Positions 22,294 to 30,255 of a stretch of DNA of 30,255 nt are shown here, piece after piece. The stretch's first letter is position 1. Every line of letters starts with the position of its first letter. Below the pieces are notes generated by a model. It did not search any database. It was not told where the DNA came from and worked only from the letters and a program-made list of their open reading frames with translations. This DNA comes from Bordetella parapertussis (GTDB taxonomy: Bacteria; Pseudomonadota; Gammaproteobacteria; Burkholderiales; Burkholderiaceae_C), in the NCBI GenBank assembly GCA_945875935.1, contig CAMCNE010000018.1, positions 1 to 30,255 on the forward strand, given 5' to 3'. Position numbers and translations under genes: made by a program.

Positions 22294-23115
22294 TCAGGGG
22301 TGGTTGGCAGCCTCAATGCCCAGAGGTTCCAGATGGCGCTTCTTGATCTTCTTGAGCGATCCGTCTTTCCACATGGCTGCCAAGGTCTGATTGATGGCGT
22401 CGCGCAACTCGGTCTCGTTGCGGCGCAGCGCGAACGTCGACTTCATGGGTTGGATCAGCGCATCTTCAAATATCTTGGCATCGTCTTTCGACTTCATCAC
22501 GAATTGCAAGCGCGTGTAGTAAGCCAGATGAACGTCGGCTTCGCCGTCTCGGAGCTTTTTTTCCAGCACGGTTTCCTGCGCATCCACAGGAATCACCGTG
22601 GCGGTGGGCACCTGCTCCCTCACGACGGACTCGGTGTAGGTGCCATGGATCACGCTCACGCGCTTGCCGGCAAGACTGGCCAGATCCTTGAATGGCCCTT
22701 TGCCCTTGAGCCACAGCGCCCCCATTCCACCCTTGACGTAGTAGGGCGTCGTCAACGCAAACTGCTCTTCTCGCTCAGGCGTGGACCAGAAATTGTTGGC
22801 GATCATGTCGATGTTGCCGTCGGTCAATGATTTCCTGAGGTGGCCGAACCGGGTGTCGCGAAACTCGACTTTCTTGATATGCAATCGTTTGGCCACGGCC
22901 AGCACGATCTCGCGGTCCATGCCTGAGGGCTTGCCGTTCTTGCCAACATAGTGGAACGGAGGAAAGTCGGCCAGGTGGCCCACGACCAATGCGCGTTCGC
23001 CGCGCTTGAGTTGATCCAGCGAGGGGCCTGCCACGTCACTTTGAGCCACAACCGGGCTCGCAAACAGGCTTGCCACCAACACAAACCACAGACGAGCAAT
23101 GCAAAACCGAATCAT
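22294..23115 (-). CDS. Periplasmic substrate-binding protein, amino-acid ABC type (SBP_bac_3)
   Basis: 273 aa. The ATG at 23115 follows AGGGA by about 7 bases; the frame is open further upstream, but the signal peptide fixes this start (MIRFCIARLWFVLVASLFAS then PVVAQS). The mature protein shows the family-3 solute-binding pattern: LVVGHLADFPPFHYVGKNGK, SGMDREIVLAVAKRL, then DMIANNFWSTPEREEQFALT and GKRVSVIHGTYTE. Such proteins bind polar amino acids or related small molecules in the periplasm. No permease or ATPase gene adjoins it, so it may be an orphan binding protein or serve a sensor. It lies 77 bp after a small gene on the same strand. The ligand cannot be read from sequence. Confidence 0.88.
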   Translation of the reverse strand: MIRFCIARLWFVLVASLFASPVVAQSDVAGPSLDQLKRGERALVVGHLADFPPFHYVGKNGKPSGMDREIVLAVAKRLHIKKVEFRDTRFGHLRKSLTDGNIDMIANNFWSTPEREEQFALTTPYYVKGGMGALWLKGKGPFKDLASLAGKRVSVIHGTYTESVVREQVPTATVIPVDAQETVLEKKLRDGEADVHLAYYTRLQFVMKSKDDAKIFEDALIQPMKSTFALRRNETELRDAINQTLAAMWKDGSLKKIKKRHLEPLGIEAANHP

Positions 23116-23192
23116 GGGAGTTCCCTGAAAAATTCTTGAAGAAGAGCTTTGACCAACGGCTGCAGTTTCGCGAGCCACGCGCACCAGGGTTT

Positions 23193-23519
23193 TCAGTCGT
23201 CGTGACTGGCAAACCACTTCGCCAAGCCGTCCACCAAAGCGGCGATCTCTGCCTTTTCGCCCGGGGTCATGCCCTTGGCCTTGATGGTCAGGGCGCTTTC
23301 CTCGCCGGCGTCGTAGAACCCGGCGGTGTCGGTGTAGCGTTCCAGCTTGAAGATGAGCGTGCGCACATCGTCGTCGAGCTTGGAGCGGTTCATTCGGTGC
23401 AGCCCAAGGCGGCACTCGCGAAGCGCGCTGACGACCGAGAGGTGCTCCGTGTCAGGGTTCGCCGCCGCCAATGTGTCACGCGCGGCAAAAAATCTCTCGG
23501 TGGTGTACCCGTATTTCAT
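23193..23519 (-). CDS. Small hypothetical protein
   Basis: 108 aa from the ATG at 23519 (MKYGYTTERFFAARDTLAAA), with GGGAG 7 bases upstream. Soluble, alpha-helical by composition, with no signal peptide; not recognised. Conserved-looking features are a run of charged helices (SALRECRLGLHRMNRSKLDD and ERYTDTAGFYDAGEESALTI). Codon usage and the good ribosome-binding site support real coding. It may be co-transcribed with the periplasmic binding protein downstream. No function is proposed. Confidence 0.68.
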   Translation of the reverse strand: MKYGYTTERFFAARDTLAAANPDTEHLSVVSALRECRLGLHRMNRSKLDDDVRTLIFKLERYTDTAGFYDAGEESALTIKAKGMTPGEKAEIAALVDGLAKWFASHDD

Positions 23520-23890
23520 CGACAACTCCCGTTTCAGAACCGTCGATTTTCCCTCAGCGGCTCCTGATGAGTTCGCCTTTGCACTGTTCTTGACTCTCGC
23601 GTGTACAGCCGAAGCGGGAAGTGGCCATCAACGCCATCGGTCGGAATGTCGCCGCGATGAAGCTTTTCCGCCCGCTACATTTTTCAGACCATGGTGCTGA
23701 TCGAGCCGCAGAACTGGGTTTCGCGGTGTTTGATTGGTCTGGTTTTTGCGCGCGGAGTGCGCTGTACAAAAAGTCAACCCCCCTAGAGAGGGCTCGCTGA
23801 CTGAAGCCCGCAGAACGATAATCTGCAGTCAAACTGGTGATCTATCTCACCAAAAATGGTTTTTTAACTGGGTTTTGAGGCTCACTCCCG
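23520..23890. other. Intergenic region between divergent genes, no convincing gene
   Basis: 370 bp between the leftward small gene and the rightward polyketide synthase. Lower GC than its neighbours. It contains a GATAAT (-10 like, about 23816-23821) without a good -35, and an inverted repeat TGGTGA-6 nt-TCACCA at 23835-23852. It should hold promoters for both directions. Short open frames within it look non-coding. Confidence 0.5.
23835..23852. promoter_or_regulatory. Inverted repeat upstream of the polyketide synthase, candidate operator
   Basis: TGGTGA (23835-23840), 6-nt spacer, TCACCA (23847-23852), about 40 bp before the probable start and downstream of a -10-like GATAAT. It fits a dimeric repressor or activator site; the protein that might bind it is unknown. 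Confidence 0.4.
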
Positions 23891-26800
23891 TTGGCTGAAC
23901 AGTTGCTTGAGCCCCAAGGGTCGAAAGACTCTCGCGTCGAGGACGCCAGCGCCATGGCCATCATCGGCATGGCGTTTCGCTTTCCCGGCGATCTGGCTGA
24001 CGAGGCCAGCCTGTGGGGCGCGTTGAAGGACGGTCGCGACCTCGTCACCCAGGTCCAGCCCGAGCGCTGGGCCACCACCGAACTGCAGCACTCCAGGCGC
24101 GCCGAGCCCGGGCGCAGCATCACCTTCAAGGCGGGCGTGCTGTCGGGCATCGACCAGTTCGACGCTGGCTTTTTCGGCATTTCGCCGCGCGAGGCGGCGT
24201 GGCTCGATCCACAGCAACGCCTACTTCTTGAGCTGGCCTGGGAGGCCATCGAAAACGGCGGCCGCGCGCCTTCCACGTTGCAGGGCTCTGATTGCGCGGT
24301 CTATGTGGGCATTTCCAGCCTCGACTACGGCACCCGCGCTCTGGACGATCTGGCGCTGCTGTCACCGCACTTCATGACCGGCAACACGCTCAGCGTGGCG
24401 GCCAACCGGCTGTCGTACTTCTTCGACCTGCGCGGCCCGTCGGTGGCGGTCGACACGGCCTGCTCGTCGTCGCTGGTGGCGCTGCATCACGCCTGCAACA
24501 GCTTGCGCACGGGCGAGTCGTCGATGGCCCTGGTGGGCGGCGTCAATCTGCTGCTGCATCCGTACCCGTTTGTGGGCTTCACCAAAGCGTCGATGCTGTC
24601 GGCCAACGGACGCTGCCGCGCATTTGACGCGGCCGGCGATGGCTACGTGCGCGCCGAAGGCGGCGCCGTCTTGCTGATCAAGCCGCTGGCACGTGCGCTG
24701 GCCGATGGCGACAACGTCCACGCCGTGATTCGCGCCACCGGCGTCAACGCCGATGGTGCGCGCAAGACCGGCATCACCATTCCCAGCAGCGAGGGCCAGG
24801 CCGACCTGATGCGCTCGGTGCTCAAACGCAGCGGTCTGGGCGCGCTCGATGTCGACTTCGTCGAGGCGCACGGCACTGGCACTGCGGTGGGCGACCCCGT
24901 CGAGGCAGCGGCCATTGGCGCGGTCTACGGGCAGGGCCGTCCGGCGGGCCAGCCGCTGCCCATCGGCTCGGTCAAGACCAACCTCGGCCACCTCGAGCCG
25001 GCGTCTGGCATGGCCGGCCTCGTCAAGGCGGTGCTGGTGCTCAAGAACCGCGCTGTGCCGCCTTCGCTGCACGTGAACACGCTCAACCCGAACATCGGCT
25101 TTGCGGCACTGCAGCTCGATGTGGTCACACGCCATCAGGCGCTCGCGTCAGCTGCCGGCAAGCCGCTGGTCGCCGGCGTCAACTCATTTGGCTTTGGCGG
25201 CGCCAACGCGCACGTGCTGCTGCAAGAGCACCTGGCCGCGCCGCAGCCCCCGCACGCCGATGCAGCCCAAGCGACACCGCCGCTGTTTTTGTCGGCGCGC
25301 ACCGACGCCGCCTTGCGCGAGCTGGCCGGTCGTTACGCGCAGTTGCTCGAAGCCGCGCCGGCCGAAGGCTTCTACGACATCGCCCATGCCGCCGCACACC
25401 GCCGCGAGCGCATGGAAAAACGGCTGGTCATCCACAGCGCATCGCCAGCCGAAGCCGCGCAGGCACTGGCGCAGTTCGCGCAGGGCGAGGCGTCTGCCTC
25501 GGTGGTCACCGAAGCCGCCCTGCCGGCCGCCGGCAGCGTGGCCTTCATCTACTCGGGCAACGGCGCGCAGTGGGCGGGCATGGGCCGTCAATTGCTGACC
25601 GACTCGGCGCGCTTCGCCGACATCTTGGCCACGCTCGATGCCTCGCTTCACCCGCACGCTGGCTTCTCGGTTGTCGAAGAGCTGAAAGGCGGCGACGCCA
25701 ACCGACTCGAAGACACCACCGTCGCCCAGCCTTTGCTGTTCGCCATGCAGGTGGCGCTGACCCTGTGGCTGCGCGAGCAAGGCATCGTGCCGGCCGCGGT
25801 GGCAGGCCACAGCGTGGGTGAGGTGGCTGCGGCCTGGGCGGCCGGTGCGCTCGATCTGGATCAGGCCATTCGCGTCATTTGTGCACGCAGCGTGGCGCAG
25901 GGGCTCACCCGGGGTGCCGGTCGAATGGCTGCGGTGGCCCTGTCGGCTGCGGACATGCAAGGCGTGCTGAGCGAACTGGCGGTCGACGTCGAAATCGCCG
26001 GCATCAACAGCCCGTCCAACGTGACGCTCTCGGGCAGCCTGAGCGACCTCGAACGTGTGCGCCAGCGCCTCGAACCGCGGCGCGTGTTCTTTCGGCAACT
26101 CGATCTCGACTACGCGTTCCACAGTCGTCAGATGGACCCCATCCAAAGCCGGCTGGCGGGCAGCCTGGCCGGCTTGTCGCCTGCAGCCCCGTGCGGCGTG
26201 GCGTTCGTGTCCACCGTCACCGGCGATGCGGTCGATGACGCCGAACTCGACGCGCACTACTGGTGGCGCAACGTGCGCGAGCCGGTGCGCATGGCCGACG
26301 CGATGTCGCTGCTCATCGGTCTGGGCTGCCGCGTGTTCGTCGAGATCGGCCCTCACGCTGTCTTGCAACGCTACGTCGGCGAGTGCCTGGCTGCGGCAGG
26401 TGTCAGCGGTCGCGTGCTACCCACCCTGCGCCGCAACGATGATGGTCTGGCACGGCTCGAAGAGGTCGCCTTGCGCATCCACCTGCTGGCCGATCAGCCG
26501 CAGCTGACCACGCTGTTTCCGTGGCCTGCCGCTCACGTTCGCCTGCCCAATTACCCCTGGCAGCGAGAGCGTCACTGGCACCCCGTCACCAGCGAAGGTC
26601 ACGGGCTCATCGAGCGCCGGCGCGTGCATCCGCTGCTCGGCTGGCGGCTCACCGAAACGCCCACCAGTTGGGAAAACACCCTCGACGCGGCCACCGTGCC
26701 CTGGCTGGTCGATCACCAGGTGGGTGCGGCCGTGGTGTTGCCGGGCGTCGCTTACGCCGAGATGGCGCTGGCCGCAGCGCGCGAGTGGCTGGGTGGCGAG

Positions 26801-29800
26801 CGCTTCACGCTCGAAGAGCTCGACATCGTCTCGCCCATCGTGTTCGACGCCGATCACGCGCGCAGCCTGCGCTTCGCCCTCAACGCGCGCGACGGCAGCT
26901 TCCAGATCACCAGCCGCGAGCGCCTGTCCGACGACGACTGGACGCTCAACGCCACCGGGCGGCTGCTCGATGCTTGCGATCTGGCGGTGCCTGATTCCGG
27001 ACTGCTGGAGCCACTGGCCGAAGCGGGTCACCTCATCGAGCACGAAGCCCACTACCGCCTCGCGACATCGCTGGGCCTCGATTACGGGCCGGCCTTTCGG
27101 GGACTGGCCCTCGCGCGCTTGACCGACGACCGGCTCGACGCCAGTGTGCAGGTGCCTGACAGCGTGCTGGCCGATGGCGGCTACCTGCTGCACCCGGCGC
27201 TGCTCGATGTGTGCTTCCAGACGCTGGTCGACTTTTTCCAGGCCGACATCGAAGCCGGCCGCGGCGTGGCGATGCTGCCTGTGAGGGTGGGGCGTCTCGA
27301 CCTGTTCAGCGGCGCGCCCATCACCGGCTTGCGCGCCCAGGTGATCCGGCGTGGCGCGCGCTCGGTGGCGGCTGACTTCGAGCTGCACGATGCCCACGGC
27401 CAACTGGTGGCGCGACTTTCAGGCTGCCGTTTCCGCGCCGCCCATGTGGCGCAGCGCGAGCGATCTGCGGTGGCGCGCTGGCACATCCAGCCTCGCTTGC
27501 AGCCGCACCCGGCCGATCAGGCACGCAGCGAACTGCCAGCTCCAGCCGAGCTGGCACAGCGGCTGCGCGAGGGCTTTGCCGGCATTGACGCCGAGCCGCA
27601 GCGCGCCGCTTGGTTCACGCAGACGCTGCCGCTGTTCGAAGCACTCACGCTGTCGTTCGCCCATGCGGCGTTCGACACGCTGTTGGCACAGCGACCCGGC
27701 TGGCTGCAGCAGCAGCTGAGCGATCCGGCCGCCTCGCCCTACCTGCGCTGGCTGGCCGCGCGACTGAGCTCTGAGAACCTGCTGGTCGAAAGCGAAGGCG
27801 TCTGGCGCCTCGAAGCCACCGACCTGCCGCGCGCCGACGACATCTGGCAAGAACTGCTTCGCGATGTTCCTGCGTGTTTGCCGCAGCTGGCGCTGCTGGG
27901 CGGCGTGGGTCGTCAGCTGCCTGAGCTGCTGAGCGGTGAGGCGTCGGGCATCGAGTTCCTGCAGAACTTGCAACGTTCGCCGACGGCCGAGACCCTGCTC
28001 GACGACGACCCCGCTTACCTGGGCACGCGGCTGGCCATCCACAGCACCGTGCTGCATCTGGCGCACGAGTGGCCTGCGCACCGCCGTCTGCGGGTGCTCG
28101 AAGTCGCCCATGGTGCCAGCGATCTGATCCGCGGCCTGAATGCCGTCTTGCCCGAAGGCCGACTTGAGTGCGTGATCGCACAACTCCACGACGACACACG
28201 GCTGCGTCAGCAACTCGAGTTCGAGGGCGACGCCACCACCACGGTCGCCGCCATCGACGCGTCGTCGTGGCAGCTCAGCGCCGAGCGGCCGCTGCCCGAG
28301 CTTTTCGATGTGGTCGTGCTGCGTCACGGCTTGCACCGTGCGGTCAGCCCGCGCTCGGCGCTGGCCCAGGCGCGGCGCTGGCTGGCTCCGGGCGGCGTGC
28401 TGGTGGTCGCCGAGCGCCACGCCGACTGGAGCGCCGATTTCCTGCACGGGCTCGACCCCGCTTGGTGGCATGAGGGTGCCGATCAGCCGCAGTCGTCGCT
28501 GCTGTCGCCCGCCGCCTGGCAGGGCGCACTGGCTGCCGCGGGCTTCGAGGCGATCGAACTGGCCTGCGAGCCGGCCGCCGAAGACCTGTCGGCCGGTGCT
28601 TACCTGCTGCTCGCGCGCAAGCCGGCACAAGACGCCGCCAACGCGATCGCCCCGCAACCGGCACGCTGGCTTCTGCTGGCCGATGGCGCTTCTGCGGCGT
28701 GTGCCCTGCATTTGCAGCGCCACCTCGAGTCGTGGGCGCAGCAGGTCGCGGTGGTGGCTTGTGATGCGAGTGAGCCTGCGGAGTTCAGCCTCAGCGGCGT
28801 CGATCACGTGGTCCATCTGCGCAGCTGGGGTGGGGCGGTCGATCACGCGCTCAGCGCACCGGTGGCCTTGCTTCAAAGCGTGCAGGCCATGGCGCACGAA
28901 GCACGAGCGCCACGCCTGTGGCTTATCACTCAAGGCGGCGCGCTGGTGGCCGATGCGCCTTGGTCCGTCGAGCCCAACCCGCTGCAGGCTGCCCTGTGGG
29001 GGCTGGGCCGCGTGGTCATGAACGAGCACCCCGAGTTGTCGTGCTCGCTGATCGACATCGCCTGCGATCTCGACGTGCCGCACTCGATGACGCGCCTCGC
29101 GCAGGAACTGCTGCAGCCCGACGGCTGCAACGAAGTCGTCCTCGCACCCGAGTCGCGCTACAGCCTGTCGTTGCAGCCGCAGATCGAGCCGGCCGTGCTG
29201 CCGGGCGACGGCGATGCCGCGGAGCAGCCCGTGCGCTCGCGGCTCGATTTCCGCGTGCCCGGGCAGTTGCGCAACCTCGTTTGGATGAGCGACCCCGAGC
29301 GGCCTTTGAAAGACCACGAGATCGAGGTGCGCCCGCAAGCCGTGGGCCTGAATTTCCGCGACGTGATGTACCTCATGGGCTTGCTGCCCGACGAGGCGGT
29401 GGAAAACGGTTTTGCCGGCGCCAGCCTCGGGCTGGAGATGGCCGGCGTGGTCTCGCGCGTGGGTCGCCGCGTCAAGGACCGCCTGCCCGGCGACGCCGTC
29501 ATGGGCTTCGGCTCGGCCTGCTTTGCCAGCCACGTGATCACCCGCGATGATGCCGTCGTGGCCATGCCGCCGGGCTGGTCGTTCGAGGCCGCGGCCACCG
29601 TGCCCACGGTGTTTTTCACCGTGTATCACTCGCTCAAGCACCTGGCCGATCTGCAGCCCGGCGAGCGCGTGCTCATCCACGGCGGGGCCGGTGGCGTGGG
29701 CATCGCCGCCATCCAGCTGGCGCGCCACTTGGGCGCCGAAGTCTTCGCCACCGCCGGCAGCGATGAAAAGCGCGACTTCGTGCGCCTGCTGGGCGCCGAC

Positions 29801-30255
29801 CATGTGTTCGACTCGCGCAGCCTGGGCTTTGCCGACGAGCTGCTGGCGGCCACCGGCGGCGAGGGCGTCGACGTGGTGCTCAACTCGCTGGCCGGTGAAG
29901 CCATCCGTCGCAACCTGCGCGTGCTCAAGCCGTTTGGCCGATTTCTTGAACTGGGCAAGCGCGACTTCTTCGAAAACACGCCTGTCGGCCTGCGCCCCTT
30001 CAAGGACAACATCAGCTTTTTCGGTATCGATGCCGACCAGCTGCTCACCGGGCGTCCCGCGCTGGCCGCGCGCATGTTCCGCGACGTCATGGCGCTGCTG
30101 CGCGAAGGCGTGCTGTCGCCGCTGCCGTGCCGCACGTTTCCGGCCGCGCGCGTGGTCGATGCGTTTCGCACCATGCAGCAGGCGCGTCACATCGGCAAGG
30201 TGGTGGTGTCGATGGCCGTCGTGCCGCTCCCCGAGCCCGCGGCACGGCCAAAACC
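23891..30255 (+). CDS. Type I polyketide synthase, KS-AT-DH-(degenerate MT)-(structural KR)-ER..., C-terminus outside window
   Basis: At least 2121 codons with no stop to the right edge. An in-frame TGA at 23876 limits the start. TTG at 23891 (GAGG 10 bases upstream) is preferred; the first ATG, at 23954, begins inside the conserved AIIGMAFRFPGD. Domains: KS at residues 21-450, with Cys191 (DTACSSS), His327 (HGTGT) and His367 (NLGH); AT at about 550-880, with Ser641 (GHSVGE) and His744 (YAFHS); DH at about 910-1200, with His942 (WLVDHQVGAAVVLPG) and Asp1106 (HPALLDVCFQ); a C-methyltransferase-like region around 1350-1580 whose SAM motif is VLEVAHGASDL rather than VLExGxGxG, probably inactive; a structural KR half near 1590-1770; and ER at about 1785-2115, with GLNFRDVM and NADPH motif GGAGGVG at 1931. 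KR and ACP are expected further right. The layout fits an iterative, highly reducing synthase making a saturated acyl chain; the product is unknown. Confidence 0.94.
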   Translation, partial: MAEQLLEPQGSKDSRVEDASAMAIIGMAFRFPGDLADEASLWGALKDGRDLVTQVQPERWATTELQHSRRAEPGRSITFKAGVLSGIDQFDAGFFGISPREAAWLDPQQRLLLELAWEAIENGGRAPSTLQGSDCAVYVGISSLDYGTRALDDLALLSPHFMTGNTLSVAANRLSYFFDLRGPSVAVDTACSSSLVALHHACNSLRTGESSMALVGGVNLLLHPYPFVGFTKASMLSANGRCRAFDAAGDGYVRAEGGAVLLIKPLARALADGDNVHAVIRATGVNADGARKTGITIPSSEGQADLMRSVLKRSGLGALDVDFVEAHGTGTAVGDPVEAAAIGAVYGQGRPAGQPLPIGSVKTNLGHLEPASGMAGLVKAVLVLKNRAVPPSLHVNTLNPNIGFAALQLDVVTRHQALASAAGKPLVAGVNSFGFGGANAHVLLQEHLAAPQPPHADAAQATPPLFLSARTDAALRELAGRYAQLLEAAPAEGFYDIAHAAAHRRERMEKRLVIHSASPAEAAQALAQFAQGEASASVVTEAALPAAGSVAFIYSGNGAQWAGMGRQLLTDSARFADILATLDASLHPHAGFSVVEELKGGDANRLEDTTVAQPLLFAMQVALTLWLREQGIVPAAVAGHSVGEVAAAWAAGALDLDQAIRVICARSVAQGLTRGAGRMAAVALSAADMQGVLSELAVDVEIAGINSPSNVTLSGSLSDLERVRQRLEPRRVFFRQLDLDYAFHSRQMDPIQSRLAGSLAGLSPAAPCGVAFVSTVTGDAVDDAELDAHYWWRNVREPVRMADAMSLLIGLGCRVFVEIGPHAVLQRYVGECLAAAGVSGRVLPTLRRNDDGLARLEEVALRIHLLADQPQLTTLFPWPAAHVRLPNYPWQRERHWHPVTSEGHGLIERRRVHPLLGWRLTETPTSWENTLDAATVPWLVDHQVGAAVVLPGVAYAEMALAAAREWLGGERFTLEELDIVSPIVFDADHARSLRFALNARDGSFQITSRERLSDDDWTLNATGRLLDACDLAVPDSGLLEPLAEAGHLIEHEAHYRLATSLGLDYGPAFRGLALARLTDDRLDASVQVPDSVLADGGYLLHPALLDVCFQTLVDFFQADIEAGRGVAMLPVRVGRLDLFSGAPITGLRAQVIRRGARSVAADFELHDAHGQLVARLSGCRFRAAHVAQRERSAVARWHIQPRLQPHPADQARSELPAPAELAQRLREGFAGIDAEPQRAAWFTQTLPLFEALTLSFAHAAFDTLLAQRPGWLQQQLSDPAASPYLRWLAARLSSENLLVESEGVWRLEATDLPRADDIWQELLRDVPACLPQLALLGGVGRQLPELLSGEASGIEFLQNLQRSPTAETLLDDDPAYLGTRLAIHSTVLHLAHEWPAHRRLRVLEVAHGASDLIRGLNAVLPEGRLECVIAQLHDDTRLRQQLEFEGDATTTVAAIDASSWQLSAERPLPELFDVVVLRHGLHRAVSPRSALAQARRWLAPGGVLVVAERHADWSADFLHGLDPAWWHEGADQPQSSLLSPAAWQGALAAAGFEAIELACEPAAEDLSAGAYLLLARKPAQDAANAIAPQPARWLLLADGASAACALHLQRHLESWAQQVAVVACDASEPAEFSLSGVDHVVHLRSWGGAVDHALSAPVALLQSVQAMAHEARAPRLWLITQGGALVADAPWSVEPNPLQAALWGLGRVVMNEHPELSCSLIDIACDLDVPHSMTRLAQELLQPDGCNEVVLAPESRYSLSLQPQIEPAVLPGDGDAAEQPVRSRLDFRVPGQLRNLVWMSDPERPLKDHEIEVRPQAVGLNFRDVMYLMGLLPDEAVENGFAGASLGLEMAGVVSRVGRRVKDRLPGDAVMGFGSACFASHVITRDDAVVAMPPGWSFEAAATVPTVFFTVYHSLKHLADLQPGERVLIHGGAGGVGIAAIQLARHLGAEVFATAGSDEKRDFVRLLGADHVFDSRSLGFADELLAATGGEGVDVVLNSLAGEAIRRNLRVLKPFGRFLELGKRDFFENTPVGLRPFKDNISFFGIDADQLLTGRPALAARMFRDVMALLREGVLSPLPCRTFPAARVVDAFRTMQQARHIGKVVVSMAVVPLPEPAARPK

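Noticed and set aside
23554..23832. Minus-strand open frame in the gap before the polyketide synthase
   Set aside because: No ribosome-binding site, unlikely composition, and it covers the region expected to hold promoters.
27419..30190. Minus-strand open frame of 923 codons opposite the polyketide synthase
   Set aside because: It lies antisense to clear DH-MT-ER coding sequence, is rich in His, Gln, Arg and Ala as expected of a GC-rich shadow frame, and shows no domain.

Overview
The window is high-GC DNA from a betaproteobacterium, most likely of the order Burkholderiales. The evidence is the gene order tex - thrS - infC - rpmI - rplT - pheS - pheT - ihfA - MerR regulator - tRNA-Pro(GGG), strong G/C third-position bias, an infC with an ATC start codon, and PEP-CTERM surface proteins. 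I cannot name the genus; the Rubrivivax/Leptothrix/Sphaerotilus group would fit, as an inference only.

Layout. (1) 1-453, minus strand: the N-terminal part of a PAS-domain sensor protein that runs off the left edge. (2) 687-12427, plus strand: core housekeeping block, with an FAD oxidoreductase (TIGR03862-like) overlapping tex, then threonyl-tRNA synthetase, IF3, ribosomal proteins L35 and L20, both PheRS subunits, IHF alpha and a MerR-family regulator. Structured RNA lies before rpmI (probable L20 autoregulation) and before pheS (three perfect hairpins, the last with a T-tract). (3) 12462-12538: tRNA-Pro(GGG), whose 3' end plus terminator is the left attachment site of an integrated element. 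(4) 12494-21315: an 8.76-kb integrative element bounded by a perfect 63-bp direct repeat (97 bp with 4 mismatches). Its minus-strand genes read P4-type integrase, an unknown protein, AlpA-like regulator, a four-cysteine protein, archaeo-eukaryotic primase, PriCT-2/RepA-like helicase and a small HG-motif protein. The first six are joined by ATGA or short overlaps except for one 55-bp gap. The left third carries three exported PEP-CTERM-type proteins in convergent orientation. No capsid, terminase, relaxase or conjugation gene is visible. (5) 21456-23519, minus strand: FitAB/VapBC-type toxin-antitoxin pair, an amino-acid-type periplasmic binding protein and a small unknown protein. (6) 23891 to the right edge, plus strand: a large type I polyketide synthase reading KS-AT-DH-degenerate methyltransferase-structural KR-ER before it leaves the window.

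How the parts relate. The element looks like a small self-replicating, self-integrating unit (integrase, AlpA-type control, primase and helicase) similar in gene content to phage satellites, but its cargo is surface-anchored exosortase substrates rather than defence or capsid-hijacking genes. Candidate cis sites belong to it: tandem 11-bp repeats just inside both ends, a second repeat pair in the left arm, and a cluster of eight GTCAA/TTGAC pentamers arranged around an 18-bp perfect palindrome beside the helicase gene, which could be its replication origin. The polyketide synthase is probably the start of a biosynthetic cluster that continues to the right.
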